A DNA stretch of 64,000 nucleotides from Corynebacterium minutissimum. GTDB taxonomy: Bacteria; Actinomycetota; Actinomycetes; Mycobacteriales; Mycobacteriaceae. The stretch spans positions 62,001-126,000 of the forward strand of contig NZ_LAYQ01000012.1 of the NCBI RefSeq assembly GCF_000988205.1, read 5' to 3'. The notes under the pieces were generated by a model. It was not told the origin of the DNA. It saw only the letters and a program-made list of their open reading frames with translations, and searched no databases. A program made the position numbers and the translations under genes. Shown here piece by piece: positions 47,546-57,474 of the stretch (position 1 is the first letter of the stretch; each line of letters opens with the position of its first letter).

Positions 47546-48327
47546 ATGAGCTTTACACTGTTGCCCGCGGTTGACGTCGTTGATGGTCAGGCAGTACGCC
47601 TCGACCAAGGAGAAGCAGGAACCGAAAAGTCCTATGGATCGCCGCGGGAGGCCGCCCTTAAATGGCAGGCCCAAGGCGCGCAGTGGTTGCACGCGGTGGA
47701 TTTGGACGCCGCCTTCGGTCGTGGCTCCAACCACGAGCTGCTCGCTGAAATTACGACGAGCGTGGATCTAGACGTGGAATTGACCGGAGGTATCCGGGAC
47801 GACGATTCCTTGGCGCGAGCCTTGGCCACTGGTGCCCGCCGCGTCAATATTGGAACTGCAGCGCTGGAAAACCCAGAATGGATTGCCAAGGTCCTCGCAG
47901 AACATGGCGACCGCATTGCAGTGGACCTCGCCGTCCGAATGGTGGATGGTGAGTGGCGCACACGCGGTCACGGCTGGGTATCCGATGGCGGAGACCTCTG
48001 GGAGGTGCTCGAGCGTCTTGATGCAGCGGGTTGCACCCGTTTCGTGGTGACGGATGTGTCGAAGGATGGCACACTCCAGGGCCCCAATATCGAGCTGCTG
48101 CGTGAGGTAGCGGCCGCCACGGACGCCAAGGTGACCGCCTCCGGCGGTATTTCCACGCTCGATGATCTGCGCGAGTTGGCCCTTTACGAGAACGAAGGGA
48201 TCGATTCCGCCATCATCGGTAAGGCACTCTACGAGGAGCGCTTTACCTTGGAGGAGGCTCTTGCAGCCGTTGCGGAGGTTTCCCCGCTGCCGGGAGAGGA
48301 ATACATCGACCGATCGAGGAGAAGTAA
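47546..48327 (+). CDS. hisA: Phosphoribosylformimino-5-aminoimidazole carboxamide ribotide isomerase, probable -1 frameshift at the 3' end
   Basis: A TIM-barrel isomerase (HisA/PriA) of histidine synthesis. [23 protein letters not shown] carries the first catalytic Asp, and [16 protein letters not shown] the second; [11 protein letters not shown] is the phosphate loop. In actinobacteria this protein (PriA) may also serve as TrpF; the sequence alone does not settle that here. As written the frame runs on into the next gene. If one C is added to CC at 48310-48311 the protein ends EYIDPIEEK with TAA at 48325-48327, five bases before the next ATG. An upstream GTG at 47525 is possible but less likely. 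Confidence 0.92.
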
Positions 48328-48331
48328 GCCT

Positions 48332-49135
48332 ATGGCCCCGATGACAGGAACTTCAGCGTCGGATCCGCGCGAACTTGTTGCCTTTGCGGAAGCCGCAGTG
48401 GACCAGGTTGATGATCTCTTCCGCAGGGGCCTCGGCGCGGCACCCGCGCGCTTCAAAGGCGAAGGCGACTTTGCCACCGAGGTGGATCTGCTCATCGAAC
48501 AGCAGTTGCGCCAGACATTGGGCCAGCTCACTGGCATTCCGGTGTTCGGCGAAGAGTCCGGTGGCAACCTGGAGGAGACGGTGTGGGTTGTGGATCCGGT
48601 AGATGGAACCGCGAACTACTCGGCCGGGAATCCGTGCTGCGGCATTCTTGTGTCGCTCCTGCACGACGCAAAGCCGGTCGTCGCCGTCGCCGACTTTCCA
48701 TTGTTGAACCGCCGTGTTGTTGCGGCGCAAGGGATGCCGCTGCGCACGAGCGGCGGCCCAACGACTGGGTTTGGGGGAGGAGAAGAAGCCCAAGGCTTCG
48801 ACGAAGCGCGCGGACACGTGGGTTGCTCCTCGCACCTGCCCACGAGCCTCTTCAACGACCTTCGTGAGACCGGGCTGCGCCCCCGTATGACTGGATCGGT
48901 GGGGCTAGACAATGCCTTCGTGGCTCAGGGCGTGTTCGACGGTGCAGTGAATTTCTCGCCGCACCCATGGGATAACGCGGCGGGCGCGCTCATCATTAAG
49001 GCCGCTGGTGGCCGAGTGAGCGACCCCGAGGGCAATGAGTGGACTGCAAACTCGAAGGGCTTCGTGGGCGGGACCCCGCAGGTGCATGCCACGATTTTGG
49101 AGGCCATTGCTCGAAATCCCCGTGGGGACCGCTAG
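48332..49135 (+). CDS. hisN: Inositol monophosphatase family protein, histidinol-phosphatase
   Basis: A 267-residue metal-dependent phosphatase. Inositol-monophosphatase motifs are clear: [38 protein letters not shown] and [20 protein letters not shown], which supply the metal-binding acidic residues. In corynebacteria an enzyme of this type performs the histidinol-phosphate phosphatase step missing from monofunctional HisB; the C. glutamicum neighbour at this site is impA, while its main hisN lies elsewhere, so the exact substrate is uncertain. ATG 48332 lies behind GAGGAGAAG. In the given sequence it is in frame with hisA. Confidence 0.85.
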   Translation: MAPMTGTSASDPRELVAFAEAAVDQVDDLFRRGLGAAPARFKGEGDFATEVDLLIEQQLRQTLGQLTGIPVFGEESGGNLEETVWVVDPVDGTANYSAGNPCCGILVSLLHDAKPVVAVADFPLLNRRVVAAQGMPLRTSGGPTTGFGGGEEAQGFDEARGHVGCSSHLPTSLFNDLRETGLRPRMTGSVGLDNAFVAQGVFDGAVNFSPHPWDNAAGALIIKAAGGRVSDPEGNEWTANSKGFVGGTPQVHATILEAIARNPRGDR

Positions 49136-49218
49136 CTAGCTCCCGTCCCGGGGGCTGGCACCGGTGCTCAGCACTGGCGCTGAATCCCAGACTTGTTTTT
49201 ACCGTTTTACCGGTTTCC

Positions 49219-49224
49219 TACTAT
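49219..49224 (+). promoter_or_regulatory. Possible internal promoter before hisF
   Basis: The 160 bases between hisN and hisF contain TTTTTA (49196-49201) and TACTAT (49219-49224) with 17-base spacing, after a GC-rich palindromic stretch (GCACCGGTGC). This may drive hisF-hisI separately. Weak evidence. Confidence 0.3.
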
Positions 49225-49296
49225 GTTCATCACCGTTCGGTGGGCCCAAGTGGACTGCCGTTCATCTCACCTTTAGCTATGAGGAGGATTGTCACC

Positions 49297-50061
49297 ATGG
49301 CGCTTGCCGTGCGCGTGATCCCGTGTCTGGACGTTGATAATGGCCGCGTGGTCAAAGGCGTCAACTTTGAAAACCTGCGTGATGCCGGCGACCCAGTGGA
49401 GCTGGCCGCTCGCTATGGTCAGCTGGGCGCTGATGAGCTGACATTCTTGGATGTCTCCGCCTCCAAGGATGGCCGCGGCACCATGCTCGACGTCGTTCGC
49501 CGCACGGCTGATCAGGTGTTCATCCCGCTAACCGTCGGCGGCGGCGTGCGGTCGGTGGAGGACGTTCGCGAGCTGTTGCGGGCTGGTGCCGACAAGGTGT
49601 CCGTCAATTCTTCCGCCATTGCGCGGCCCGAGTTGTTGCGCGAACTCGCGGATGTGTTTGGTTCTCAGTGCATCGTGTTGTCCGTCGATGCTCGCCGTGC
49701 GGCGGGCTTTCCCAGCGGGTTTGAGGTCACTACGCATGGCGGCACACGCTCCGCGGGGATCGACGCTGTGGAATGGGCCAAGCGCGGCGAGGAATTGGGG
49801 GTCGGCGAGATTCTGCTGAACTCCATGGATGGTGACGGAACCAAGGCGGGCTTCGACCTCGAATTGATTGAGGCCGTGCGTGCGGCGGTTTCGGTGCCGA
49901 TCATCGCCTCGGGTGGGGCGGGGAAGGCCGAGCACTTTCCGCCGGCTATCGACGCCGGAGCGGATGCCGTGCTCGCGGCTAGTATCTTCCACTTTGGCGA
50001 GGTGGAGATTTCCGAGGTCAAGCAGGCATTGGCTGCTGCGGGAAAGGAGGTCCGTCAGTGA
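49297..50061 (+). CDS. hisF: Imidazole glycerol phosphate synthase cyclase subunit
   Basis: HisF is the TIM-barrel cyclase that uses ammonia from HisH to form imidazole glycerol phosphate and AICAR. The ATG 49297 behind GAGGAGG gives [23 protein letters not shown] with the first catalytic Asp; the second is in [10 protein letters not shown], and [13 protein letters not shown] is the phosphate loop. 254 residues, normal length. The frame is open for 258 bases upstream without support. Stop overlaps hisI in GTGA. Confidence 0.97.
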   Translation: MALAVRVIPCLDVDNGRVVKGVNFENLRDAGDPVELAARYGQLGADELTFLDVSASKDGRGTMLDVVRRTADQVFIPLTVGGGVRSVEDVRELLRAGADKVSVNSSAIARPELLRELADVFGSQCIVLSVDARRAAGFPSGFEVTTHGGTRSAGIDAVEWAKRGEELGVGEILLNSMDGDGTKAGFDLELIEAVRAAVSVPIIASGGAGKAEHFPPAIDAGADAVLAASIFHFGEVEISEVKQALAAAGKEVRQ

Positions 50062-50456
50062 CAAAGGACAGCACTGGCCCCGCCGGCACCACGAACGTCG
50101 GGGACTATGAGCTGAGTGACGACATTGCTCAGCAGCTCAAGCGTAATGAGGCGGGCCTGGTCCCGGCTATCGTGCAGTCGGAGCGTGGTGAGGTACTCAT
50201 GCTGGCGTGGATGGATGACCACGCGCTGGCTTACACGCTGGCGACGCGCCGCGGGACCTACTACTCTCGCTCGCGTCAAGAGTATTGGATCAAGGGGCTG
50301 ACGTCCTGCAATACCCAAGAGGTAGTGGGTGCGCGCCTAGATTGCGATGGTGACACCATTTTGCTCACCGTACGTCAGCGCGGCGGGGCATGCCATACCG
50401 GCGACCGAACCTGTTTCGACGCTCGAACCCTTCTTGGGGAGGAAGATCATGGCTAA
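50058..50456 (+). CDS. hisI: Phosphoribosyl-AMP cyclohydrolase
   Basis: A 132-residue zinc/magnesium enzyme that opens the purine ring of PR-AMP. The core [33 protein letters not shown] and the zinc cysteines in [39 protein letters not shown] are present. It has no HisE domain, as expected for actinobacteria. It begins with GTG overlapping hisF and overlaps the next gene by eight bases. Confidence 0.96.
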   Translation: MTKDSTGPAGTTNVGDYELSDDIAQQLKRNEAGLVPAIVQSERGEVLMLAWMDDHALAYTLATRRGTYYSRSRQEYWIKGLTSCNTQEVVGARLDCDGDTILLTVRQRGGACHTGDRTCFDARTLLGEEDHG

Positions 50457-51078
50457 GCGCAGCGGACCCGTACTAGTGTTGGTCGGGGCCATCTTATTGT
50501 GGCTATCCTCCCGCATGACGTGGGTGAAGGCGGCGGTCGAAGACGATAAGGCCGGATCGAGCGTGGTGGAGCTGTCCGGCTCCTTATGGTCCCTTGAACT
50601 CATCGCGCTGAGCGTGGTGGTCCTAGCCGGTGGCGTGGCTGCCTTCGCTCTCCGGCGCACCGGCCGGCGCATCGTCTCCGTCATCACCGCCCTCGCTGCT
50701 GCGGCTGCGGGATGGCGTCCGGTGGCGCTGTTGACTGCCGGCCCCGAGGCGGAGCGTGCCCAGGAGCTTCTACAAGGCGGGACCAACGATACCTCCGTGG
50801 ATACGACGACTATTTCCGATTGGGCCGTCGTCCTCACCGCGGACGCGTCGATCGCGGGCCCAGTTCTCGCTCTCGTCGGCGCCGCCTTGGCGCTCTTTGG
50901 TGCGGTGCTGGTGGCGAGCAACCCGGGTGCCGATAAAACCCGCACAACCAAATACGAAACCCCGGCGGTGCGGCAGGAGCGCCTACAGGAAGAACTCGAA
51001 ACCTCCCAAGATTCCGGCCGCGTGATGTGGGACGCGCTGGATGCTGATATTGATCCCACAGATCCCCGCTCCTCCTAA
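50449..51078 (+). CDS. Trp biosynthesis-associated membrane protein (TIGR02234-like)
   Basis: A 209-residue membrane protein starting at ATG 50449, behind GGGGAGGAAGATC, inside the end of hisI. Four hydrophobic segments are visible, with the conserved start [21 protein letters not shown] and a large loop before [23 protein letters not shown]. The C-terminus is charged and cytoplasmic ([26 protein letters not shown]). This family is associated with trp genes in actinobacteria; here it sits between hisI and a TrpC-like gene. Function unknown. Confidence 0.85.
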   Translation: MAKRSGPVLVLVGAILLWLSSRMTWVKAAVEDDKAGSSVVELSGSLWSLELIALSVVVLAGGVAAFALRRTGRRIVSVITALAAAAAGWRPVALLTAGPEAERAQELLQGGTNDTSVDTTTISDWAVVLTADASIAGPVLALVGAALALFGAVLVASNPGADKTRTTKYETPAVRQERLQEELETSQDSGRVMWDALDADIDPTDPRSS

Positions 51079-51098
51079 ACTCCCCGCTCCTCCTAAAC
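51063..51098. repeat. Perfect 18-bp tandem duplication across a stop codon
   Basis: TCCCCGCTCCTCCTAAAC occurs at 51063-51080 and again at 51081-51098. The first copy includes the last codons and the TAA stop of the Trp-associated gene. Confidence 0.95.
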
Positions 51099-51255
51099 AC
51101 TCGCAGCATGATGGAGAGCCTAGTGAGAAAGGCCCTGTTGCGGGGAACGGGTGCCCCGGATTTCTAGTTAGAGGTGGGGGCGCGCTAGCCTAAATGTGAT
51201 CTCGAACGCCCCTGTTTCTTTCTTTGAGTTTCCTTCGGGGAAGGGAGGTGGAATC

Positions 51256-52083
51256 ATGCCTACCCCGATCGCCGTCGATCACCTCGTGGCCGGAGTGCTG
51301 GCTGATGTAGCCGCGCGGGAGGCCCGTGTCCCGTTCAAGGAAATCAAAGCAAGGTCCCGCGACATGGACGCCCCACGCGATGCCGCGAAAGCTCTGCTGC
51401 GCCCGGGATGCTCTATCATCACAGAAATCAAACGCGCCGTGCCCTATGGCGGTGAAATTGCCCATTTGGATAGCCCGAAGTCGGTGGCAGAATTGGCACA
51501 TAGCCTGGAGGAAGCAGGGGTACATGTGATGGCCTGCCAGACAGATCGTCGCCGCTTCCACGGGTCACTCGAGGACATGCGGGTCGCCCGCGCAGCCGTC
51601 GATATACCGATGCTGTGCCGCGACACCATCGTTGATCCCTATCAGATTCATGAGGCGCGGTGCTATGGGGCAGACGCGATTCCCTTGCAGGTGGAGCTGC
51701 TCAGCCAAGCTCGCCTCGAGTCACTTCTCGACCGCGTGGAATCCCTCGGGATGACCGCCATCCTGGAAGTCCGCACCTGTGCCGAGGTGGATCGCGTTAT
51801 CAAGGCAGGGGGAACTGTCGTGGCGATCAACGCGTGGTCATTGGCCTCCGATGCTATTAATCGGGAGGCCTTTTCTGCTATTTCGCCCGGTCTTCCTGAG
51901 AGCATCACTCGCATCGCGGTGGGCGGTGTTAATAGCCCGCGCAACGTGCTGTCTTATGCCTCGCAAGGTGCTGATGCCATCCTCGTCGGTGAGTCCATCA
52001 TGGCTGCCCAGGACCCGATGACCTTGGCCCGTTCCTTGGTGGCCGCGGGCCAACACCCCGCGTGCCCTTCGCGTAGAAGCTAA
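51256..52083 (+). CDS. Indole-3-glycerol phosphate synthase-like protein with altered active site
   Basis: A 275-residue TIM-barrel protein clearly related to TrpC. The ATG 51256 follows GGGAGGTGGAATC. Some catalytic positions remain: Glu and Lys in ITEIKRA, Glu in ILEVRT, and the Asn in INAWSL. Others are changed: the LRKDF lysine is replaced (LCRDT), the Arg after INxRD is lost (INAWSL), and the AESGI glutamate and serine are replaced by AVGGV. A canonical synthase is thus doubtful. C. glutamicum has a similar gene at the same place in addition to the trp operon enzyme. I would call it a TrpC paralogue of unknown activity. Confidence 0.8.
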   Translation: MPTPIAVDHLVAGVLADVAAREARVPFKEIKARSRDMDAPRDAAKALLRPGCSIITEIKRAVPYGGEIAHLDSPKSVAELAHSLEEAGVHVMACQTDRRRFHGSLEDMRVARAAVDIPMLCRDTIVDPYQIHEARCYGADAIPLQVELLSQARLESLLDRVESLGMTAILEVRTCAEVDRVIKAGGTVVAINAWSLASDAINREAFSAISPGLPESITRIAVGGVNSPRNVLSYASQGADAILVGESIMAAQDPMTLARSLVAAGQHPACPSRRS

Positions 52084-52124
52084 GCGCGTTGTAGCGGCCG
52101 TCATTTTCAGGCACACTGTTTCCC

Positions 52125-53033
52125 GTGCAGATCTACAACCTCGCCAATATTCCTTCCCCGCCACAAGGCGTGTGGCATCTCGGCCCGGTCCCGATTCGTG
52201 CTTATGCCATGTGCATCATCGTCGGCATTCTCGTCGCGATGTGGATGACGCTGCGCCGTTATACCGCTCGCGGAGGCAACCCTGACGTGGTGTGGGATGC
52301 TGCCCTAGTGGTGATCCCGGCCGGCATCATTGGCGGGCGCCTCTATCACGTGATTACGGATTACGATAAGTACTTTTGCTCCACGTGTGATCCTATCGAT
52401 GCAGTGAAAATCACCAACGGGGGGCTCGGTATCTGGGGAGCAGTCGCGCTGGGCGCGGTGGCACTGTGGATCATGTTCAAGATTAAGGGTATTCCGTTGG
52501 GGCCCTTTGCTGATGCCGTCGCCCCAGGGCTTATCCTGGCCCAGGCCATCGGCCGCTTGGGCAATTGGTTTAATCAGGAACTGTATGGCCGTGAGACCAC
52601 TGTCCCGTGGGCCCTCGACATCTACTACCGAGTTAATGAAAGCGGCGAGTATGCGCCCATCAGCGGCCGCTCGACTGGGGAAGTAGTGGCCTCTGTGCAT
52701 CCGACCTTTCTCTATGAGCTTGTGTGGAACGTGGCGGTATGCGTGTTCCTGCTTTGGGCGCACAAGGCGTTCAAGCTTGGCCATGGTCGTGTCTTCGCGC
52801 TGTATGTTGCCGGGTACACCGCGGGCCGCTTCGTCGTGGAAAACATGCGTGCGGACGACGCCACGCACATCTTCGGCCTCCGGGTCAACGTCATCGTTTC
52901 CGTGGTCTGCTTTGTCGTGGCGCTTATCGTGTATTTCCGGTTGCCGCGCGGGCAGGAATCGCCGGAGGAAGTCGATCCCACCCGCACCACCGAGACTGCG
53001 GTGGGCAGTGCTGCCGAGGGTAGCCCCCGGTGA
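52125..53033 (+). CDS. lgt: Prolipoprotein diacylglyceryl transferase
   Basis: Lgt transfers diacylglycerol from phosphatidylglycerol to the lipobox cysteine, the first step of lipoprotein maturation. The 302-residue membrane protein begins at GTG with [35 protein letters not shown]. It has the conserved signature [18 protein letters not shown] (about residue 140) and [11 protein letters not shown]. About seven hydrophobic helices are visible. Acts before LspA, and would modify the several lipoproteins encoded in this window. Confidence 0.96.
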   Translation: MQIYNLANIPSPPQGVWHLGPVPIRAYAMCIIVGILVAMWMTLRRYTARGGNPDVVWDAALVVIPAGIIGGRLYHVITDYDKYFCSTCDPIDAVKITNGGLGIWGAVALGAVALWIMFKIKGIPLGPFADAVAPGLILAQAIGRLGNWFNQELYGRETTVPWALDIYYRVNESGEYAPISGRSTGEVVASVHPTFLYELVWNVAVCVFLLWAHKAFKLGHGRVFALYVAGYTAGRFVVENMRADDATHIFGLRVNVIVSVVCFVVALIVYFRLPRGQESPEEVDPTRTTETAVGSAAEGSPR

Positions 53034-53343
53034 GTCTAAATGGTGACGGTGCGGGTAGTGCCCACCGGAGCAAAGCCCTGAGATTCTGTGGAGTAGCCGG
53101 GATCACACGTGGCTTTTGCGGTGCCTAACACGGCAACCTAAAGACCGGTGCGGCGGAACTGAAATGCCCGGATGTGCCCGGTTATTACCGTTTGTAGCTG
53201 CAATGTGGGCGTCGCATTTTCCGCTTGGAATACCGGCGTTACGGGTCGAAAACCCGGCATGAGCTTCGTTCGTGGTGGCCGAGACCAGTAAACGGGGGTA
53301 GTTTAGGAACCGTTAGAAACTCCCGATGTGAATAAGGCACTCC
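53034..53343. other. 310-base gap between lgt and pyk
   Basis: No coding frame with a ribosome site was found. CGGGT(CGAAA)ACCCG near 53242-53256 forms a small hairpin, and CCCGG repeats at about 53167-53182. TAGTTT at 53299-53304 could be the -10 of pyk. No GlxR-type TGTGA-N6-TCACA site was seen. Confidence 0.4.
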
Positions 53344-54768
53344 ATGTTGGATAGAAGAACCAAAATCGTTTGTACGTTGGGTCCTGCAGTCGCAAGCAAG
53401 GAAGGAATCCTTGGGCTTGTTGAAGCAGGCATGAACGTGGCGCGTCTGAACATGTCCCACGGCGAGCATGCGGACCACGAGGCGAACTACCGCTGGGTTC
53501 GCGAGGCCACCGATGAGACCGGCCACGCAGTCGGCGTCTTGGCGGACCTGCAAGGCCCGAAGATTCGCCTAGGCCGTTTCGTCAACGGTGAAGAGATGTG
53601 GAAGGACGGCGAAATCGTCCGCATCACCGTTGATGACGTCGAAGGCACACACGACCGCGTGTCCACCACCTACAAGAACCTGGCACAGGACGCGAAGCCG
53701 GGTGACCGCCTGCTGATCGACGATGGCAAGGTCGCCGTCGTGTGCAAGGAAGTCGACGGCAACGACGTTGTCTGCGAGGTTACCGAGGGCGGACCGGTCT
53801 CGAATAACAAGGGCGTGTCCCTGCCGGGAATGGACATTTCTGTTCCGGCGCTGTCGGAAAAGGACATCGCAGATCTTCGCTTCGCCTTGAAGCTCGGCGT
53901 AGACATGGTCGCCTTGTCCTTCGTGCGCTCCCCGGCTGACGTGGACAAGGTCCACGAGATCATGGATGAGGAAGGCCGCCGCGTTCCGGTCATCGCCAAG
54001 CTCGAGAAGCCGGAGGCAGTCGACGCCCTCGAGTCCATCGTCCTAGCCTTCGATGCGATCATGATCGCCCGCGGTGACCTCGGCGTCGAGGTTCCGCTGG
54101 AACAGGTTCCGCTGTTCCAGAAGCGCGCTATCCAGATCGCTCGTGAGAATGCCAAGCCGGTGATCGTGGCAACGCAGATGCTCGATTCCATGATCTCCAA
54201 CCTGCGCCCGACTCGTGCGGAGGCCTCCGACGTTGCCAACGCAGTGCTCGATGGCGCCGATGCGGTCATGCTCTCCGGTGAGACCTCCGTCGGCATCGAC
54301 CCCCACAATGTTGTGCGCACGATGTCCCGGATCGTGATGAATGCTGAGCAGGGCGGCCAGGTTCCTCCGCTGACGCACGTCCCGCGCACCAAGCGTGGTG
54401 TTGTGTCTTACTCCGCACGCGATATTGCTGAGCGCCTTAACGCGAAGGCTATCGTGGCCTTTACGACGTCCGGTGATACCGCTAAGCGTGTGGCTCGACT
54501 GCACTCCCCGTTGCCGCTCTTGGCCTTTACCCCGCACCCGGCGGTGCGCTCGCAGCTGGCCTTGACGTGGGGCGCGGAGACCTTCTTGAGTGACGCGGTT
54601 GAGTCCACCGATGACATGATGGCCGCCATCGATGGGGCGCTGCTGGGAATGGATAAGTACAAGGAGGGCGATATGATCATCGTCATCGCCGGTACCCCTC
54701 CTGGAATCTCCGGTAACACGAATATGATTCAGGTCCACGAACTGGGTCAGACCCTGCGCGATAAGTAA
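53344..54768 (+). CDS. pyk: Pyruvate kinase
   Basis: Glycolytic enzyme converting PEP and ADP to pyruvate and ATP. The 474-residue product opens DRRTKIVCTLGPAVASKEGILGLVEAGMNVARLNMSHG. The catalytic lysine and metal ligands lie in VIAKLEKPEAV and AIMIARGDLGVEVPLEQVPLFQKRAI (about residue 239). TQMLDSMISNLRPTRAEASDVANAVLDGADAVMLSGET follows. The C-terminal domain is complete. Ends at a strong terminator. Confidence 0.98.
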   Translation: MLDRRTKIVCTLGPAVASKEGILGLVEAGMNVARLNMSHGEHADHEANYRWVREATDETGHAVGVLADLQGPKIRLGRFVNGEEMWKDGEIVRITVDDVEGTHDRVSTTYKNLAQDAKPGDRLLIDDGKVAVVCKEVDGNDVVCEVTEGGPVSNNKGVSLPGMDISVPALSEKDIADLRFALKLGVDMVALSFVRSPADVDKVHEIMDEEGRRVPVIAKLEKPEAVDALESIVLAFDAIMIARGDLGVEVPLEQVPLFQKRAIQIARENAKPVIVATQMLDSMISNLRPTRAEASDVANAVLDGADAVMLSGETSVGIDPHNVVRTMSRIVMNAEQGGQVPPLTHVPRTKRGVVSYSARDIAERLNAKAIVAFTTSGDTAKRVARLHSPLPLLAFTPHPAVRSQLALTWGAETFLSDAVESTDDMMAAIDGALLGMDKYKEGDMIIVIAGTPPGISGNTNMIQVHELGQTLRDK

Positions 54769-54786
54769 TACTGTCGCAGATAAGCA

Positions 54787-54864
54787 GACAGCGCCGCCTC
54801 ACCCCGGTTGCTTCCTTACCCACTAAGTGGGAAGGAGGAACGGTGGTGAGGCGGCGCTTTGTCT
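54787..54864. terminator. Long two-tier terminator between pyk and glgP
   Basis: ACAGCGCCGCCTCACC (from 54788) pairs with GGTGAGGCGGCGCTTTGT (54846-54862). Inside it, TACCCACT (54827-54834) pairs with AGTGGG (54836-54841). The genes converge, so it can end both transcripts. Confidence 0.8.
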
Positions 54865-54916
54865 GTGAGGAAAGCCCGTCGAGGGTTAATAGGCAACAGT
54901 GCGTCTATAAACCCCT

Positions 54917-54944
54917 TTTTTGTCTAGACGTTTTTGTCTAGACG
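54917..54944. repeat. 14-bp tandem duplication at the glgP stop, creating TAGAC-N6-GTCTA
   Basis: TTTTTGTCTAGACG occurs at 54917-54930 and 54931-54944. The second copy contains the glgP stop codon. The two palindromes GTCTAGAC together produce TAGAC-GTTTTT-GTCTA at 54925-54940, the same pattern as an McbR operator. Confidence 0.9.
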
Positions 54945-57328
54945 TTGGAAATGGGGGTCGGAGCCAGCTTCCACACCTCGTTGGCATAGTCAGCGATGGT
55001 GCGGTCGGAAGAGAAGCGGCCAGAGTAGCAGATGTTGAGCCAAGCCTTCTTGGCCCATGCCATCTCGTCAGCGTCATAGTCGGCAGCCATGCGGTCACGG
55101 GTCTCGCGGTAGTCTGCGAAATCTCCGAGGACGTAGTAGGTGTCCTGAGCGTGCTCACCAAAGCCATCGAGCAGTGAGGAGCGCAGATCCCCAAACATCC
55201 CGGCATTTTCAGAGCCCAACGTGCCATCGGTAAAGGCATCGAGGACGCGGGACAGGCCCGGAACAGTGTTGTAGAGCTCGCCCGGGTTGTACTCGGCGCG
55301 AAGCTGCGGGATCTCCTCGTTGCGGGCGCCGAAGATGTAGGCATTCTCTTCGCCCACTGCCTCGACGATCTCGACGTTGGCGCCATCCATCGTGCCCAGG
55401 GTCAGTGCACCGTTCATCATGAACTTCATGTTGGAGGTGCCGGAGGCTTCCTTGCCGGCCACGGAGATCTGCTCGGAGACATCGGCGGCAGGGATGATGT
55501 GCTCGGCAGGGGAGACGTTGTAGTTCTCCACAAAGACCACGTTGAGCACGTCCTTAGTGGCCGGGTCGTTGTTGACCAAGTCACCGATGGTGTTGATGAG
55601 CTTGATGATGGCCTTTGCGCGAACGTAGCCCGGGGCGGCCTTCGCGCCGAAAATGAAGGTGCGCTTCGGAACGGTTTCGCCGTCGACCTTGATACGGAAG
55701 TACAGGTCCAGAATGTACAGAGCGTTCATCAGCTGGCGCTTGTACTCGTGCAGGCGCTTGATCTGGACGTCGAAGATCGAATCCGGATCCACCGTGGCGC
55801 CTTGGTGTGCTTCGATCCATGCGGCAAAGTCCTGCTTGTTAGCGCGCTTGATGTTGATGAGCTGGCGCAGCACCTTCTCGTCCTCGGCCAAGGAATCCAG
55901 TTTGGCCAGCTCAGTCAGATCGGTGACCCAGGCATCGGAACCAGCCTGCTCAGTGAGCAGGTCGGACAGGCGCGGGTTGCACATGCGCAGCCAGCGGCGC
56001 GGGGTGACGCCGTTGGTCTTGTTGTTGAACTTCTCCGGCCACAGTTCGTACCACTCAGACAGCGTGTCTGCCTTGATGATCTCGGTGTGCAGCGCCGCCA
56101 CGCCGTTGATGGAGTAAGCGGCGTAGCAAGCAATCCATGCCATGTGGACGTGACCGTCGGACACCGGGGCCATGTAATCGATGCGGCCCTGGTCGAGGCC
56201 ACGCTGGGCCATGTCCTCGCGGAAACGGCGGTCAATCTCTTCCACGAGCTCCCAGATGCGCCAGAAGAGCTTCTGGAAGATGGAGATCTCCCAGCTTTCC
56301 AGGGCCTCTGCCAGCACCGTGTGGTTGGTGTAGGCAAAGGTCTCGGTGACGACCTTCCATGCCTCGTCCCAGCCCATTCCGTGTTCGTCGAGAAGCAGGC
56401 GGAGCAACTCTGGAATGGCCAGCACGGGGTGGGTGTCATTGAGCTGGATGCAGTTGTACTCAGCGAAGCCGGTGAGGTCCTCGCCGTGGTGCTCGATGTA
56501 GTTGTCGATCATCTGCTGCAGCGAAGCCGATACGAAGAAGTACTGCTGACGAACGCGCAGAACCTTGCCCTCGTAGGTGGTGTCGTTGGGGTAGAGCACG
56601 CGGCAGATGTCCATGACGCGCTCGCGCTCCACGATGGCCTCGGTGAAGCGCTGCGAGTTGAAGGCGTCGTAATCGAACTCATCGATGGGTTCGGACTTCC
56701 ACAAGCGCAGCGTGCCCACGTTGTCGGTTCCATAGCCGGTAATCGGCATGTCATAGGGGATAGCGCGGACATCCATGTCATCGAAATGGACCAGGCGCTG
56801 CTCGGAGGCGCGGCGAATGATGAAGTCATAGCCATTCTCCATCCACGCATCCGGCTCTTCGCGCTGGAAGCCGTTGTCAAAGGACTGACGGAACAGGCCG
56901 TAGCGGTAGAGCAGGCCGTAGCCAGTGACCGGGTAGTTCTGGGTGACAGCGGAATCGAGGAAGCAAGCGGCGAGACGGCCCAAGCCGCCGTTGCCTAGCG
57001 CGGCATCGTGCTCGGCTTCGAGAACATCGGAGAGCTCGTGACCGGCGGCCTTGGTGGCGGCGCGGGCTTCGGCGACGAGGCCGACGTTCGTGAGATTGTT
57101 GAGCAGGGCACGTCCCTGCAGGAACTCAGCAGAGAAGTAATGCTGCTGGCGGGCGGCGGAATAGGCGTTGCGGGTGGCCTCCCAATTGTCAGCAATCTGC
57201 TCCATTACTGAGGAAGACAAGCCGGACCAGAATTTACGGTTGGTCGCGGCAGAGGGGGAGACGCCGGCAGCGGCGCGAACGTGGCCAGGAACTGCGGTCT
57301 GAAAATCGGAGTGCTGGGGTTGACTCAT
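54938..57328 (-). CDS. glgP: Glycogen/maltodextrin phosphorylase
   Basis: A PLP enzyme that releases glucose 1-phosphate from glycogen. The 796-residue product has the EAEHDAALGNGGLGRLAACFLDS block (residues about 103-125), RQQYFFVSASLQQMI, INGVAALHTEIIK, and the PLP lysine in GTSNMKFMMNGALTLGTMDGANVEI (about residue 632). The length is near that of the alpha-glucan phosphorylase family without long N-terminal extension. Works with GlgX (36926-39136). The 3' end carries a short tandem duplication. Confidence 0.97.
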   Translation of the reverse strand: MSQPQHSDFQTAVPGHVRAAAGVSPSAATNRKFWSGLSSSVMEQIADNWEATRNAYSAARQQHYFSAEFLQGRALLNNLTNVGLVAEARAATKAAGHELSDVLEAEHDAALGNGGLGRLAACFLDSAVTQNYPVTGYGLLYRYGLFRQSFDNGFQREEPDAWMENGYDFIIRRASEQRLVHFDDMDVRAIPYDMPITGYGTDNVGTLRLWKSEPIDEFDYDAFNSQRFTEAIVERERVMDICRVLYPNDTTYEGKVLRVRQQYFFVSASLQQMIDNYIEHHGEDLTGFAEYNCIQLNDTHPVLAIPELLRLLLDEHGMGWDEAWKVVTETFAYTNHTVLAEALESWEISIFQKLFWRIWELVEEIDRRFREDMAQRGLDQGRIDYMAPVSDGHVHMAWIACYAAYSINGVAALHTEIIKADTLSEWYELWPEKFNNKTNGVTPRRWLRMCNPRLSDLLTEQAGSDAWVTDLTELAKLDSLAEDEKVLRQLINIKRANKQDFAAWIEAHQGATVDPDSIFDVQIKRLHEYKRQLMNALYILDLYFRIKVDGETVPKRTFIFGAKAAPGYVRAKAIIKLINTIGDLVNNDPATKDVLNVVFVENYNVSPAEHIIPAADVSEQISVAGKEASGTSNMKFMMNGALTLGTMDGANVEIVEAVGEENAYIFGARNEEIPQLRAEYNPGELYNTVPGLSRVLDAFTDGTLGSENAGMFGDLRSSLLDGFGEHAQDTYYVLGDFADYRETRDRMAADYDADEMAWAKKAWLNICYSGRFSSDRTIADYANEVWKLAPTPISNV

Positions 57329-57474
57329 GAGAATCCCTTCACCTTAGGCATAAAAATGCGGAAAAATACCAACTCCCAAGCTTAACCAGTTCTGCGCTCA
57401 ACTGCAGTTGCGGACACTGCCCGTCGTCCTTCGATGATCGCTCATGTAGGACGACGGCGGCGCGTGACAAATGC

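Noticed and set aside
47546..49135. A genuine bifunctional HisA-HisN enzyme
   Set aside because: A ribosome-binding site, a shifted stop codon and an ATG all lie at the junction, and one added C separates the genes, matching the other frameshifts in the window.
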